From CBDDFV01 sp965227335 (lineage in GTDB: Bacteria; Planctomycetota; Phycisphaerae; Phycisphaerales; SM1A02), in NCBI GenBank assembly GCA_965227335.1, contig CBDDFV010000009.1, positions 496,001 to 560,000 of the forward strand: a DNA stretch of 64,000 nucleotides, read 5' to 3'. Below are positions 7,528-16,078 of the stretch, piece after piece; the stretch's first letter is position 1; each line of letters opens with the position of its first letter. A program made the translations under genes and the position numbers. The notes under the pieces were generated by a model that worked only from the letters and a program-made list of their open reading frames with translations, did not search any database and had not been told where the DNA came from.

Positions 7528-8080
7528 GATGGAAATCCTCGTCTGGATGGGAGCCGTCGGACGGCTCGGAACATACCTCCCCGCTGCGGTCGGCCGGCGA
7601 CGCTCCGTCGGCCGCCTGCCCGCGGGAAGATCGTGATCGTGAATATAGCGTGACAACCGGGGTGAAACGCGTCAAGCCATGGCGGGCCTCCTTCGAGCGT
7701 GGCGACCCGGCGCGCACCGACGACCCGACGATTCACGATGAATCGCTTCCGGTCTCGGATCACGCCGAAGCGCGGAACGTCGCCGCTCGAAGAAGTGCTG
7801 GCTGGCGAGGGAACGGCATGAGGTCAGACGCCCCGAACCCCGCTGGGTTCCGGGTTTTCCCCACCCCCGCTCGACCTGCCTTATCGAAAAACCCCGCTGG
7901 AATTCGAGATTCCAACGGGGCGGAGGGGAGAAAGATGTCATTTCGAGGTCCGGCATTTATGTTTTCGGCCAGATCAGGCCGGTCATCGCGATTTTTTCGG
8001 AGTTCGCCCGAGAAAATATCGCTCTGCAGTCAACCGGGCGGCGGCCGCGAGATCCACGGAAGCAGATGTGAGCGACCAAC
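7528..8080. other. Intergenic stretch without a supported gene
   Basis: Between the starts and ends of two minus-strand genes. It holds the terminator-like hairpin at 7885-7920 and some AT-rich sequence at 7955-8020 (runs such as GATTTTTTCGG). Open frames here lack family features. A weak minus-strand promoter guess (CGTCAA at 7670-7675 and AATATA at 7642-7647 on the plus strand) has a 22-base spacer, too long to trust. Confidence 0.5.
7885..7920 (-). terminator. Intrinsic terminator of the glycosyltransferase operon
   Basis: CCCCGCTGGAAT and ATTCCAACGGGG form a 12-base stem with one mismatch (7893-7920). On the minus strand it is followed by TTTTTCGATAA, a T-rich tail. It lies about 160 bases past the glycosyltransferase stop. 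Confidence 0.7.
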
Positions 8081-9175
8081 TTACGTCGATTCAGTGAAGG
8101 CGTACGCGCCGCCGGAGACCATTGTCGCGGCCGTCTCGACAATTCGCCGGCCCTGCTCCGCTGAGCCGTGACGCTCCGCCGCGGCGGCCTGACCCGCCCG
8201 GCCCAGGGCGCGGGCCGACGTCGGATCCCCCAACAGGCGGCGCAACGCGGTGGTCCACGCCTCGACCGCGGGCTCCTCGATGACGATCGCCGTCTCGCCG
8301 TCCTGCAGCACGTCCATCGCGGCGTTTCGTCCGGAGATCGTCGGGCAGCCGGCGGCCATGCCGTCGAGCACCATCGTCCGCACCTCGCCGAGCCGTTCGG
8401 GGGCGAGGATCACGTCGCACTCCGCGATCAGGCCGCGGTAGGGGGAGGCGTTGCTCAGCGTGGACGTGCGGGGGAGGAGATCGAGACGCGCCGCCTCCCG
8501 CCAGATCTCATGCTGATGCGGGCCGCGCAGTTCGAGGATCACCCGCAGATCCGGCTGGTCGCGGGCGGCGGACGCGAGCGCCCCGAGGCACGCCATGTAC
8601 ATCGTGGCGTCCCGTCCGGCCCCGATGACGGCGACGGTGGTGAGCGCTCCCTGGGTCGGCGGGGCGTGTCTGAGCGACGCCGATGCGCCGATCGGGGCGA
8701 CGCTGACGAGATCCGGGGACGTCGCCGACGCGAGCTGTTGGCCGAGGGCGTAGGAGCCGGCGATCGCCGCCGCGGCGTGATGCCGCGCGAGCGCACGACG
8801 GGCGGCGCGCAGTTGATCGATGCGCCAGACTTCGATGGCGACCGGCGCTTCGAGCGCAGCGCTCAGATCCGCCGCGACGCCCCACGCGCGGTCGCCGAAC
8901 GCCAGCAGCGCCTCCGGGCGGGGGCGACCGAGGAGTTCTTCGGCGATCTCACGTCGCCGTTTCCGAATCCACGGCAGGCGGTCCATCGGCATGGTCACGC
9001 GGGGGACGAGGGCGACGGACGCCTCGCTCGCCTGCAGGACTTCGTTTTCAAGGACGCCGTCCGGGATGATCCGCGTCACGCGGGCGCCTTCCGCGATCAG
9101 ACTGATCGCCAGCCGGTTGAGCATCGCGTGCTCGGCGGCGAGTCGGTCTTGATCGATGATCATCGCGATGTGCAT
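8081..9175 (-). CDS. Glycosyltransferase, GT4-like family
   Basis: A 364-residue protein with two Rossmann-like halves. The N-terminal half starts MHIAMIIDQDRLAAEHAMLN with a GARVTRIIP strand. The C-terminal half holds VAVIGAGRDATMYMACLGAL, LRVILELRGPHQHEIWREA, and a region with CDVILAPERLGEVRTMVLDG, where the family's E-x7-E motif is approximated by the two acidic residues around APERLGE and nearby. AAGCPTISGRNAAMDVLQDG follows as in group-1 transferases. It probably moves a sugar from a nucleotide donor to a cell-surface or lipid acceptor; donor and acceptor are unknown. Third gene of a minus-strand operon, 9 bases after the thioesterase stop. Confidence 0.78.
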   Translation of the reverse strand: MHIAMIIDQDRLAAEHAMLNRLAISLIAEGARVTRIIPDGVLENEVLQASEASVALVPRVTMPMDRLPWIRKRRREIAEELLGRPRPEALLAFGDRAWGVAADLSAALEAPVAIEVWRIDQLRAARRALARHHAAAAIAGSYALGQQLASATSPDLVSVAPIGASASLRHAPPTQGALTTVAVIGAGRDATMYMACLGALASAARDQPDLRVILELRGPHQHEIWREAARLDLLPRTSTLSNASPYRGLIAECDVILAPERLGEVRTMVLDGMAAGCPTISGRNAAMDVLQDGETAIVIEEPAVEAWTTALRRLLGDPTSARALGRAGQAAAAERHGSAEQGRRIVETAATMVSGGAYAFTEST

Positions 9176-9184
9176 GCGCGCCTT

Positions 9185-9715
9185 TCAGGAGTCGTCGTCC
9201 GGCGACCACGCCGGGAGTCGGTCCCGCCAGTCGTCCGGAATCCGTACGGGCTTGCGCTTGTCGAGATCGACGAGCACCCACAGCGTCGAGGCCTCCATCA
9301 CGACCGTGTCGTCCGCGGGACGCACGACCCGCGTTTCGCGATACGCCTTCACGCGGGCGTAGCGATGCACCCAGGTCGCGACCACGAGGCGATCGTCGCC
9401 CCAGACCTCGGCGCGATAGTCGATCTCGTGACGGGCGACGAACCACATGACGCCCGCCTCCAGCATGACGGGCCGGGTGAGACCCGCGGCGTCGGAGTGC
9501 AGCTCCGCCGCGCGATCCAGCCAGCGCACGTACTCCACGTTCGACACGTGCGGGATGGTCGGGCTGAGCTGGGCGGGATGAACGGCGAGGTCCGCGAGGA
9601 ACGCGTCGGCGGGCGGGTCGGCCGCGTCGCCGCGCGGCCACGGGGCGGTGCGGGGCGTCATCAGGATCGGCGCGGGGGCGTGCGCCGACGCGACGGCGGG
9701 GGTGTCGGCGGTCAC
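9185..9715 (-). CDS. Acyl-CoA thioesterase (4HBT-like hot-dog fold)
   Basis: A 176-residue protein whose core matches 4-hydroxybenzoyl-CoA-thioesterase-like proteins: SNVEYVRWLDRAAELHSDAA with the Asn and Tyr/Trp-Asp positions of the family near residue 60, VMWFVARHEIDYRAEVWGDD near 90, and RETRVVRPADDTVVMEASTL near 125. The N-terminal 40 residues are low in complexity and outside the domain. The GTG start overlaps the DUF971 stop as GTGA. Substrate unknown. Confidence 0.82.
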   Translation of the reverse strand: MTADTPAVASAHAPAPILMTPRTAPWPRGDAADPPADAFLADLAVHPAQLSPTIPHVSNVEYVRWLDRAAELHSDAAGLTRPVMLEAGVMWFVARHEIDYRAEVWGDDRLVVATWVHRYARVKAYRETRVVRPADDTVVMEASTLWVLVDLDKRKPVRIPDDWRDRLPAWSPDDDS

Positions 9716-10083
9716 GAGGCGGGCTCCGATTGCGTGGTCGCGGCGCCCTTGCCGGGCTCGCCACGATCGATCTCACGCAGGTACGACCACGAGTAGATAC
9801 CCGTGTCGTGCCCGTCGGAGAAGCGAATCCGCACCGCGTAGTTGCCGACCAGCTCCGCCCCGGCCGCCTCCAGCGGCTCGGTCCGATTGGCCATCCCCGC
9901 GGGCAGAACCGCGAGCGGATTCTTCGCCATCTCCTCGCGCAGCTTCCGCGTCTCCGCCGACGGGGACATCATCCGCAGATAGTCGACCGAGAAGTGATTG
10001 CGCCGGCCGTCCGCCCACTCGATGGTCAGACCGTGGCGACGATTCAGATCGAGATGCACCGGGGGATCCGTCATCACCCGCAT
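9712..10083 (-). CDS. DUF971 domain protein (GBBH-like N-terminal fold)
   Basis: A 123-residue protein. LDLNRRHGLTIEWADGRRNH, then FSVDYLRMMSPSAETR and YAVRIRFSDGHDTGIYSWSYLREI, match the DUF971 pattern (W.DG.....LR...P.A ... F.DGH..G.Y.W..LR) found alone or attached to Mrp/ApbC-type proteins. The family has been linked to iron-sulfur proteins by context only. The Cys residues often present after the LR motif are replaced by Ser here. First gene of the operon with the thioesterase and glycosyltransferase; divergent from pyrF, 77 bases away. An ATG at 10074 is an alternative start. Confidence 0.8.
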   Translation of the reverse strand: MRVMTDPPVHLDLNRRHGLTIEWADGRRNHFSVDYLRMMSPSAETRKLREEMAKNPLAVLPAGMANRTEPLEAAGAELVGNYAVRIRFSDGHDTGIYSWSYLREIDRGEPGKGAATTQSEPAS

Positions 10084-10160
10084 TGTAGGACGGAATGCGG
10101 GCGGGAGCGGCGGGCCGGCGTCGGACGACGAATGCGCGGCGGTGGTACAGTACCGACAGC

Positions 10161-11075
10161 ATGAACGAGGTCGCCGAATCCACGCCCGCCGCGCCGACCA
10201 CGCATCCCGCCGATCGTCTGCTCAACGCGGCTCGGGCGAAGCGTGCGCCGGTGTGCGTCGGTCTCGATCCCGTCTGGGCGCGTCTGCCGTCGTCGCTCCG
10301 GGCGACGGAGGGGCGGGCGGCGGCGCTCCGGGAGTTTTCCTACGCGGTGATCGACGCGGTCGCCCCTTCGGTCCCGTGCGTCAAGGTGCAGGCCGCGTGC
10401 TTCGAACGCTGGCGCGGCCCCGGCGTGGTGGCGCTCTTCGACGTGCTCGCGTACGCGCGTCAGGCGAAACTGGTGGTGATCCTCGACGCCAAGCGGGGGG
10501 ACATCGGCGTCTCCGCGCGACACTACGCGGCGATGGCCTTCGGCGACCCCGATGGCGATCCCCGCACGAGTCGCGCGGCGGACTGGCTCACCGTCAACGC
10601 CTACCTCGGCCCGGAGACCGTCGCGCCGTATCGCGAGGCGGGCGGCGGGGTGTTCGTGCTGGTGCGCACATCCAATCCGGATTCAGACGCGGTTCAGTCG
10701 CATCCGCTCGCCGACGGACGCACCGTCGCGGAGATGATGGCCGACGCCGCCGCGGGGATCGACGAAGACACCGGGACGTGCGGCTACGCCGCGGTGGGGG
10801 CGGTGGTCGGAGCGACGAAGGGCGGCGACCTGGAGACGTTGCGCGATCGGATGCCGCGCCAGATCTTCCTCGTGCCCGGCTTCGGCGCCCAGGGGGGCGG
10901 GGTCGACGATGTCCTGCCCTGTTTCGACGCCGACGGCGGCGGCGCGATCATCACCGCCAGTCGATCGGTGATCTACGCGTTCGACGAGGACGATGACGAC
11001 GGATGGCGCGATTCGATCGGCGCGGCGGCGGCGGACTTCGCCACGCAGCTCGGACAGGCGGTCGGCTGGCGATGA
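10161..11075 (+). CDS. pyrF: Orotidine 5'-phosphate decarboxylase, type 2
   Basis: Last step of UMP synthesis: decarboxylates OMP. The 304 residues are typical of the longer type 2 (PyrF-like, about 270-310) proteins rather than the 230-residue E. coli type. Seen are APVCVGLDPVWARLP near residue 30, VKVQAACFERWRGPG near 75, the catalytic LVVILDAKRGDIGVSA with Lys at 111, TVNAYLGPETVAPY near 150 and IFLVPGFGAQGGG near 235. The ATG at 10161 is preferred over an in-frame upstream start because it gives the family's normal N terminus. Its stop overlaps the next gene's start as ATGA. Confidence 0.93.
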   Translation: MNEVAESTPAAPTTHPADRLLNAARAKRAPVCVGLDPVWARLPSSLRATEGRAAALREFSYAVIDAVAPSVPCVKVQAACFERWRGPGVVALFDVLAYARQAKLVVILDAKRGDIGVSARHYAAMAFGDPDGDPRTSRAADWLTVNAYLGPETVAPYREAGGGVFVLVRTSNPDSDAVQSHPLADGRTVAEMMADAAAGIDEDTGTCGYAAVGAVVGATKGGDLETLRDRMPRQIFLVPGFGAQGGGVDDVLPCFDADGGGAIITASRSVIYAFDEDDDDGWRDSIGAAAADFATQLGQAVGWR

Positions 11076-12628
11076 CGCTCGGAAGAATCGTCATCGTGCT
11101 CTGCTTCGTCGTGTTGCTCGGACTGCCGATCGTGGTCCGTCCGGAACGCGCGGCGGTTCCCGACGGGGCGTCGAGCCTCGTGATCATCTCCCCGCACAAT
11201 GAACAGATCCGCGCCGAGTTCGGTCGGGCGTTCGAAGCGCACCAACTGGCCGTGGGCGGCGAACCCGTCCAGGTGATCTGGCTGACCCCGGGCGGCACCG
11301 GCGAGATTCGCAAGATGCTGCAGTCGCAGTATCGAGCGGCGCTGCGCGACGGCGTCGAACCCGGCGGCGCGGTTGATCTCTTCTTCGGCGGCGGCTCGTA
11401 CGAGTTCAGTCAACTGGCGAAACCAATCACGGTGGAGGTCGATGGCGAACCCCGCTCCATCTCGGTGCTGGCCCCGGTCGACTTCAGTGATGCATGGCTG
11501 CGGTCGATGTACGGCGATCCGCCCGTCATCGGCGGAACGGCGTTGTACGACGTGGACGAGAAGAAGTGGTTCGGGGCCGCGGTGTCGGGGTTCGGGATCG
11601 TCTACAACCACGATGTGCTGGAACGTCTCGGTCTCGATCCGCCGCGCACGTGGGCGGATCTGGCGCATCCGAGGTACCGGGGCTGGATCGCGTCGGCGAA
11701 CCCGGCCCAGTCCGGCTCCGTCACGACGGCGATGCAGGCGATTCTCGAGTACGTCGGCTGGCGGGAGGGCTGGCGGATCCTCCGGCGCATCGGCGCGAAC
11801 TCGCGGTACTTCTCCGCCAGTTCGCAGAAGCCGCCGAACGACGTCGGTCGGGGCGACGCCGCGGCGGGACTCTGCATCGACTTCTACGGCCGTTTCCAGG
11901 CCCAGTCGATTCTTGACGCCACGGGCGACGACCGGCTCGGCTACATCGATCCGCCCGGCGTCACCGTGATCGATCCCGATCCCATCGCGATGTTGCGGGG
12001 CGCCCGTCGTCCGGACCTCGCGAAGACGTTCATCGAGTTCGTTCTGTCCGACGAGGGGCAGGCGTTGTGGCAGTTCCGCGTGGATGATCCGCATGACGAC
12101 GGGCTGGGTCCGGACGAGTTCGAACTGCGCCGTCTGCCGATCCGGCGGGAGTTCTACGGCGAGCACCTGCCGCGCTTCGTCGACCAGGTGAATCCGTACG
12201 CGTTTGCGAAACCGCCGCCGTACGCGAATCGCGACTTCCGTTCGTTCATTCCGGTGGTGTTCAACGCGATGATCATCGAGAACCATGACGCCCTGCGTGA
12301 GGCATGGACGAGAATCGTGACCCACCCGGCGTTTCCCGCGGACGATCCGCTCGTGGAGGCGTCGGCGATCGAGGATCCGGAGTTGCGGGCGATGATCGCG
12401 GCGTTCGACGCGATGCCGACGGCGCCGGGGGCGAACGGGGCGTCGTTGTCGCTGGCGGATCCGACGAACGTCTCGGCGATCAAGGCGGGATGGTCGAATG
12501 ATTCGATGTGGCGGCCGGAGTCGTCGCCGCGCGATCAGGCCCGGCTGGCGTACGCGGCGTTCTTCGCCGGGGAGTACGAGCGGATTCTGGACGGCGTGTC
12601 AAGGTCGAGATCAAGAGAGGATTCGTGA
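11072..12628 (+). CDS. Extracellular solute-binding protein (ABC-type, iron/spermidine-like)
   Basis: A 518-residue exported protein. The N terminus MTLGRIVIVLCFVVLLGLPI is a signal or anchor segment. The mature part resembles family 1 solute-binding proteins: SLVIISPHNEQIRAEFGRAF near residue 34, WLTPGGTGEIRKML near 70, VDLFFGGGSYEF near 97, FGIVYNHDVLERLGLDPPRTW near 175 and PDLAKTFIEFVLSDEGQALW near 315. The C-terminal 150 residues (after about 370) go beyond the usual length. No permease or ATPase is nearby, so it is an orphan binding protein, translationally coupled to pyrF by an ATGA overlap. Ligand unknown; ferric iron is one possibility. Confidence 0.8.
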   Translation: MTLGRIVIVLCFVVLLGLPIVVRPERAAVPDGASSLVIISPHNEQIRAEFGRAFEAHQLAVGGEPVQVIWLTPGGTGEIRKMLQSQYRAALRDGVEPGGAVDLFFGGGSYEFSQLAKPITVEVDGEPRSISVLAPVDFSDAWLRSMYGDPPVIGGTALYDVDEKKWFGAAVSGFGIVYNHDVLERLGLDPPRTWADLAHPRYRGWIASANPAQSGSVTTAMQAILEYVGWREGWRILRRIGANSRYFSASSQKPPNDVGRGDAAAGLCIDFYGRFQAQSILDATGDDRLGYIDPPGVTVIDPDPIAMLRGARRPDLAKTFIEFVLSDEGQALWQFRVDDPHDDGLGPDEFELRRLPIRREFYGEHLPRFVDQVNPYAFAKPPPYANRDFRSFIPVVFNAMIIENHDALREAWTRIVTHPAFPADDPLVEASAIEDPELRAMIAAFDAMPTAPGANGASLSLADPTNVSAIKAGWSNDSMWRPESSPRDQARLAYAAFFAGEYERILDGVSRSRSREDS

Positions 12629-12629
12629 C

Positions 12630-14189
12630 ATGACGAGCGCTCCCGCCGCGCCGGTTACAGACGTCATCCGTCATCACCGTCCCACGCTGACGAAGATCGT
12701 GGCGACGATCGGTCCCGCGTGCGATACGGCGGACGGCGTGGCGAAGCTGATCGAGGCGGGGGTGGGGGTGTTTCGGTTCAACTTCAGCCACGGGGATCTC
12801 GAGGATCACGCCGCGCGTCTGGAGGTGGTGCGGACGACGGCGCGGGAGGCGGGCGTCTCGATCGCGGTGCTCGGCGACCTGCAGGGTCCGAAGATCCGGG
12901 TGACGAAGTCGCCGGAGGGCGGCGTCGAGGCGCCGACGGGGGCGGCGGTGGTGTTCGAGCGCGATCGTGACCGGGCGGAGGTGAAGGACGGCGTCGTGTA
13001 TCTCGGCGTGACGTACGAGGAGCTGATCGACGAGGTGGAGGTCGGACACCGCGTGCTCATCGACGACGGGGCGGTGCGGATGCTCGCGGTCGACACCGCG
13101 GGCGGCCGGCTGACGTGCACCGTGACGTTCGGCGGGTCGATCCTGTCGTCGAAGGGCGTGAACCTGCCGGACACGCGGCTGAGCGCGCCGGCGATGACGG
13201 AGCGTGACTGGACGTGCGCCGAATGGGCGGTGAAGCATGAACTGGACTTCGTGGCCCTGAGCTTCGTGGCGGAGGCGGCCGACGTCGTGCAGCTCCGCGA
13301 GGGGATGAAACAGTTCGAGTCGTCGGCGCGGGCGAGCGGGCGTCTTGGCATCGTGTCCAAGATCGAACGGCCGTCGGCGGTCGAGAACGCGGCGGCGATC
13401 GTGGAGGCGTCGGATGCGATCATGATCGCCCGGGGCGATCTCGGCGTGGAGATGGACTACGCCCGCGTGCCGGTGATCCAGCGTCAGCTGCTGCGTACGG
13501 CCCAGCGGTACGGCAAGCCGTGCATCGTCGCCACCCAGATGCTGCAGTCGATGATGGAGGCGCCGGCCCCCACGCGGGCGGAGGCGACGGACGTAGCGAA
13601 CGCCATCTTTCAGGGGGCGGACGCCGTGATGCTCTCCGGCGAGACGGCGGCGGGTCGATTCCCGGTGGTGGCGGTGGAGACGATGCGTCGGATCGCGGAG
13701 CAGGCGGAGGCGTTCGAGGCGGATGAGCCGCGCCTGTCGTCGCCGCCGGAGATCCCGCGGGAGATGCAGTACGCCACCGCCGCCCTGGCCCATGGGGCGT
13801 GGGTCGCCGCCCGCGACGCCGGCGCGCGGTTCATCGTGGTCTGGTCGCAGCAGGGCGGGTCGGCGCGGTTCCTGTCGCAGAACAACTTCCGTATGCCGAT
13901 CATCGCCGTCTCGAGCAGCGAACGCGCCCTGCGTCGCATGCAACTGCTGCGGGCCGTGACGCCGATCCACATGGCGACGCCCGACAGCGTGAGCGACTTC
14001 AACCGTCGCATCGACGCCGAACTGCTCCGCCGCGACTGGGCGCGGCGCGGCGACGTCTACGTCGTCCTCGCGGGCGGACCGATCGGACAGACCGGCGTCA
14101 CCAACAGCTTCGCCATCGCCACCGCGGGCTCGCCGGAAGGCGGCTTCCTCCGCCACGGCGAGAAATGGTCCGGGACGCCGACCGCATGA
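12630..14189 (+). CDS. pyk: Pyruvate kinase
   Basis: Converts phosphoenolpyruvate and ADP to pyruvate and ATP in glycolysis. The 519 residues show TLTKIVATIGPACDTADGVA near residue 18, FRFNFSHGDLEDHAARL near 48, VLGDLQGPKIRV near 83, KHELDFVALSFVAEAADVV near 203, IVSKIERPSAVENAA with the catalytic Lys near 240, MIARGDLGVEMDYARVPVIQ near 266 and VMLSGETAAGRFPVVAVETM near 332. The C-terminal effector domain is present. The ATG is one base after the previous stop and has AGAGAGG 9 bases upstream. Confidence 0.96.
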   Translation: MTSAPAAPVTDVIRHHRPTLTKIVATIGPACDTADGVAKLIEAGVGVFRFNFSHGDLEDHAARLEVVRTTAREAGVSIAVLGDLQGPKIRVTKSPEGGVEAPTGAAVVFERDRDRAEVKDGVVYLGVTYEELIDEVEVGHRVLIDDGAVRMLAVDTAGGRLTCTVTFGGSILSSKGVNLPDTRLSAPAMTERDWTCAEWAVKHELDFVALSFVAEAADVVQLREGMKQFESSARASGRLGIVSKIERPSAVENAAAIVEASDAIMIARGDLGVEMDYARVPVIQRQLLRTAQRYGKPCIVATQMLQSMMEAPAPTRAEATDVANAIFQGADAVMLSGETAAGRFPVVAVETMRRIAEQAEAFEADEPRLSSPPEIPREMQYATAALAHGAWVAARDAGARFIVVWSQQGGSARFLSQNNFRMPIIAVSSSERALRRMQLLRAVTPIHMATPDSVSDFNRRIDAELLRRDWARRGDVYVVLAGGPIGQTGVTNSFAIATAGSPEGGFLRHGEKWSGTPTA

Positions 14190-15472
14190 GTCTGAGCGCG
14201 GCGACGATCTCGGTCGGCGATGAACTCGCCTACGGTCAGAACCTCGACACGCACGGACGATGGCTCGCCGACCGGCTCATCGACCTGGGCGTGCGCGTGC
14301 GGGAGCATCGCGTCCTCGCGGACGAACGGGCGCACATCGCCGACGCCATCCGGGATCTCGCGGCCCGCGTCGACCTCCTGCTCGTCACGGGCGGACTCGG
14401 ACCGACGCCCGATGATCTTACCCGTGAAGGCCTCGCCGACGCAGTCAACGCGCCGCTGATCAGCGACCCCGACGGCGAACGCGTGATCACGACCATGTTC
14501 CGGCGGCGGAAACGAACGCCGTCGGCGTCGAACCTCCGTCAGGCCCGACGGCCGGAAGGGGCGACGCTGCTCGCCAATCCGAACGGCACGGCGCCGGGCG
14601 TTCGTATGGACGTCGGCGGCTGCACCGTGTTCCTGCTCCCCGGGCCGCCGGCGGAGATGTATCCGATGTTCGACGCCGATGTCGTTCCGGTGGTGCGGGC
14701 GCGAGGCGGGGCGGCGACGGGGGTGGTGCGGCTCGACGTGCATGCGTACGGGCTGCCCGAGTCGGACGCGGCGGACATGCTGGGGGACCTCCTCGATCGC
14801 GGACGCGAGCCGGCCGTCGGCGTCACCGCGAGCGGGGCGGTGATCTCGGCGCGGATTCGTGCGCACGACGGCGAAGCACGAAACGCGGCGGAGGCGACGG
14901 CGCGTGAAGTCCAGCGAAAGTGGACGCCCCACGCCTTCGGACGGGACGGCGATACGGTGGCGATCGCGCTGGGCCGGCTGCTCGAAGAGCGCGGCCTGAC
15001 GATCGCGACCTGCGAGTCGTGCACGGGCGGCGGCGTCGGCGCGATGCTGACCGAGACCCCGGGATCGAGCGTCTACTACGTCGGCGGCTTCGTGACCTAC
15101 TCCAACGACATGAAGACGGCGCTCGCGGACGTGCCGGCGACCATGCTCGACGAACACGGCGCGGTGTCGGAACCGGTCGTCCGGGCGATGGCGGCCGGGG
15201 CAGCGCGGCGGACAGGCGCGGATCTCGCGGTGTCGATCAGCGGCGTCGCCGGTCCCGACGGCGGATCGGCGGACAAGCCGGTCGGGACGGTGTGGATCGG
15301 CGGGGCGCGGCGGAGCGGCGGCGACGAGGTGCACACGTGGGCGCGTCGATTCCGGTTTCCGGGCGGCCGGGCCGCGGTGCGTGATCGGTCGGCGAAGGCG
15401 TCGCTGCAGATGGCGCGGTTTGATCTGCTCGATCCCGACGCGCGACCCCCGCTGCTGTGGGAGGTCGTCTGA
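14186..15472 (+). CDS. cinA: CinA family protein (nicotinamide-nucleotide amidase type)
   Basis: A full-length, two-domain CinA of 428 residues. The N-terminal MoCF-like domain has SAATISVGDELAYGQNLDTH, LLVTGGLGPTPDDLTREGLA near residue 70, GTAPGVRMDVGGCTVFLLPG near 130 and PPAEMYPMF. The C-terminal domain, the family's NMN deamidase, has GLTIATCESCTGGGVGAMLT with the catalytic Ser near 275 and VSISGVAGPDGGSADKPVG near 348. CinA recycles NMN and cleaves ADP-ribose in other bacteria. Overlaps the pyk stop as ATGA; folK begins 2 bases after its stop. Confidence 0.93.
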   Translation: MSLSAATISVGDELAYGQNLDTHGRWLADRLIDLGVRVREHRVLADERAHIADAIRDLAARVDLLLVTGGLGPTPDDLTREGLADAVNAPLISDPDGERVITTMFRRRKRTPSASNLRQARRPEGATLLANPNGTAPGVRMDVGGCTVFLLPGPPAEMYPMFDADVVPVVRARGGAATGVVRLDVHAYGLPESDAADMLGDLLDRGREPAVGVTASGAVISARIRAHDGEARNAAEATAREVQRKWTPHAFGRDGDTVAIALGRLLEERGLTIATCESCTGGGVGAMLTETPGSSVYYVGGFVTYSNDMKTALADVPATMLDEHGAVSEPVVRAMAAGAARRTGADLAVSISGVAGPDGGSADKPVGTVWIGGARRSGGDEVHTWARRFRFPGGRAAVRDRSAKASLQMARFDLLDPDARPPLLWEVV

Positions 15473-15474
15473 CG

Positions 15475-16002
15475 GTGGGCGCCCAGGCTGCGATCGGGCT
15501 TGGTTCGAACCTCGCTTCGGCGATGGGCGATCGTCGCGCGAATCTGGCGTTCGCGCTGGAGTCCCTGCAGCGCACGCGGGGGATCGCGGTGGTGCGGGTG
15601 AGCCGCTGGCATGAGACGGCGCCGGTGGGGCCGGGCGGGCAGGGGCCGTATCTCAACGGTGCGGCGGTGATCACGACGACGCACGGACCGTCCATGCTGC
15701 TGGCGATGCTCCATGCGATCGAGGCGGCGGCGGGTCGGAATCGCCGGGTCGAACGACGGTGGGGGGCGCGGACGCTGGACCTCGATCTGCTGCTCTATGG
15801 CGACCGGATCGTGCGGGTGGACGGCGTCGACGTGCCGCACCCACGGATGACGGAGCGATCGTTCGTCCTCGCCCCGCTGGCCGAGGCGGCGCCGGGCTGG
15901 CGGCATCCGGAGACGGGTCTGACGGCGGCGGCGATGCTGCGGCGGCTTCTTCGGCGGGGTCGGCGGTCATCGGCGGTTCCACGCGGCCGCGCGGGCGTCT
16001 GA
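15475..16002 (+). CDS. folK: 2-amino-4-hydroxy-6-hydroxymethyldihydropteridine pyrophosphokinase
   Basis: Transfers pyrophosphate from ATP to the dihydropterin in folate synthesis. The 175 residues show AAIGLGSNLASAMGDRRANL at the N terminus, VSRWHETAPVGPGGQGPYLN near 42, RRWGARTLDLDLLLYGDRIV with the Mg-binding Asp pair near 100, and VPHPRMTERSFVLAPLAEAA near 120. I chose the GTG at 15475 because GGGAGG lies 10 bases before it and it gives the standard family N terminus; a GTG at 15457 is in frame but overlaps cinA more. Confidence 0.92.
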   Translation: MGAQAAIGLGSNLASAMGDRRANLAFALESLQRTRGIAVVRVSRWHETAPVGPGGQGPYLNGAAVITTTHGPSMLLAMLHAIEAAAGRNRRVERRWGARTLDLDLLLYGDRIVRVDGVDVPHPRMTERSFVLAPLAEAAPGWRHPETGLTAAAMLRRLLRRGRRSSAVPRGRAGV

Positions 16003-16078
16003 ATCGTATGATGATCTGAGTCGGACCAAGTCGGCGCCGGGGCGTCGGTTCCGCGGGAAGTCACTGGAGGCCAGGCCT

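Noticed and set aside
7642..7675. Promoter for the small lipoprotein (CGTCAA / AATATA on the plus strand)
   Set aside because: Spacer of 22 bases is too long for a sigma-70 promoter.
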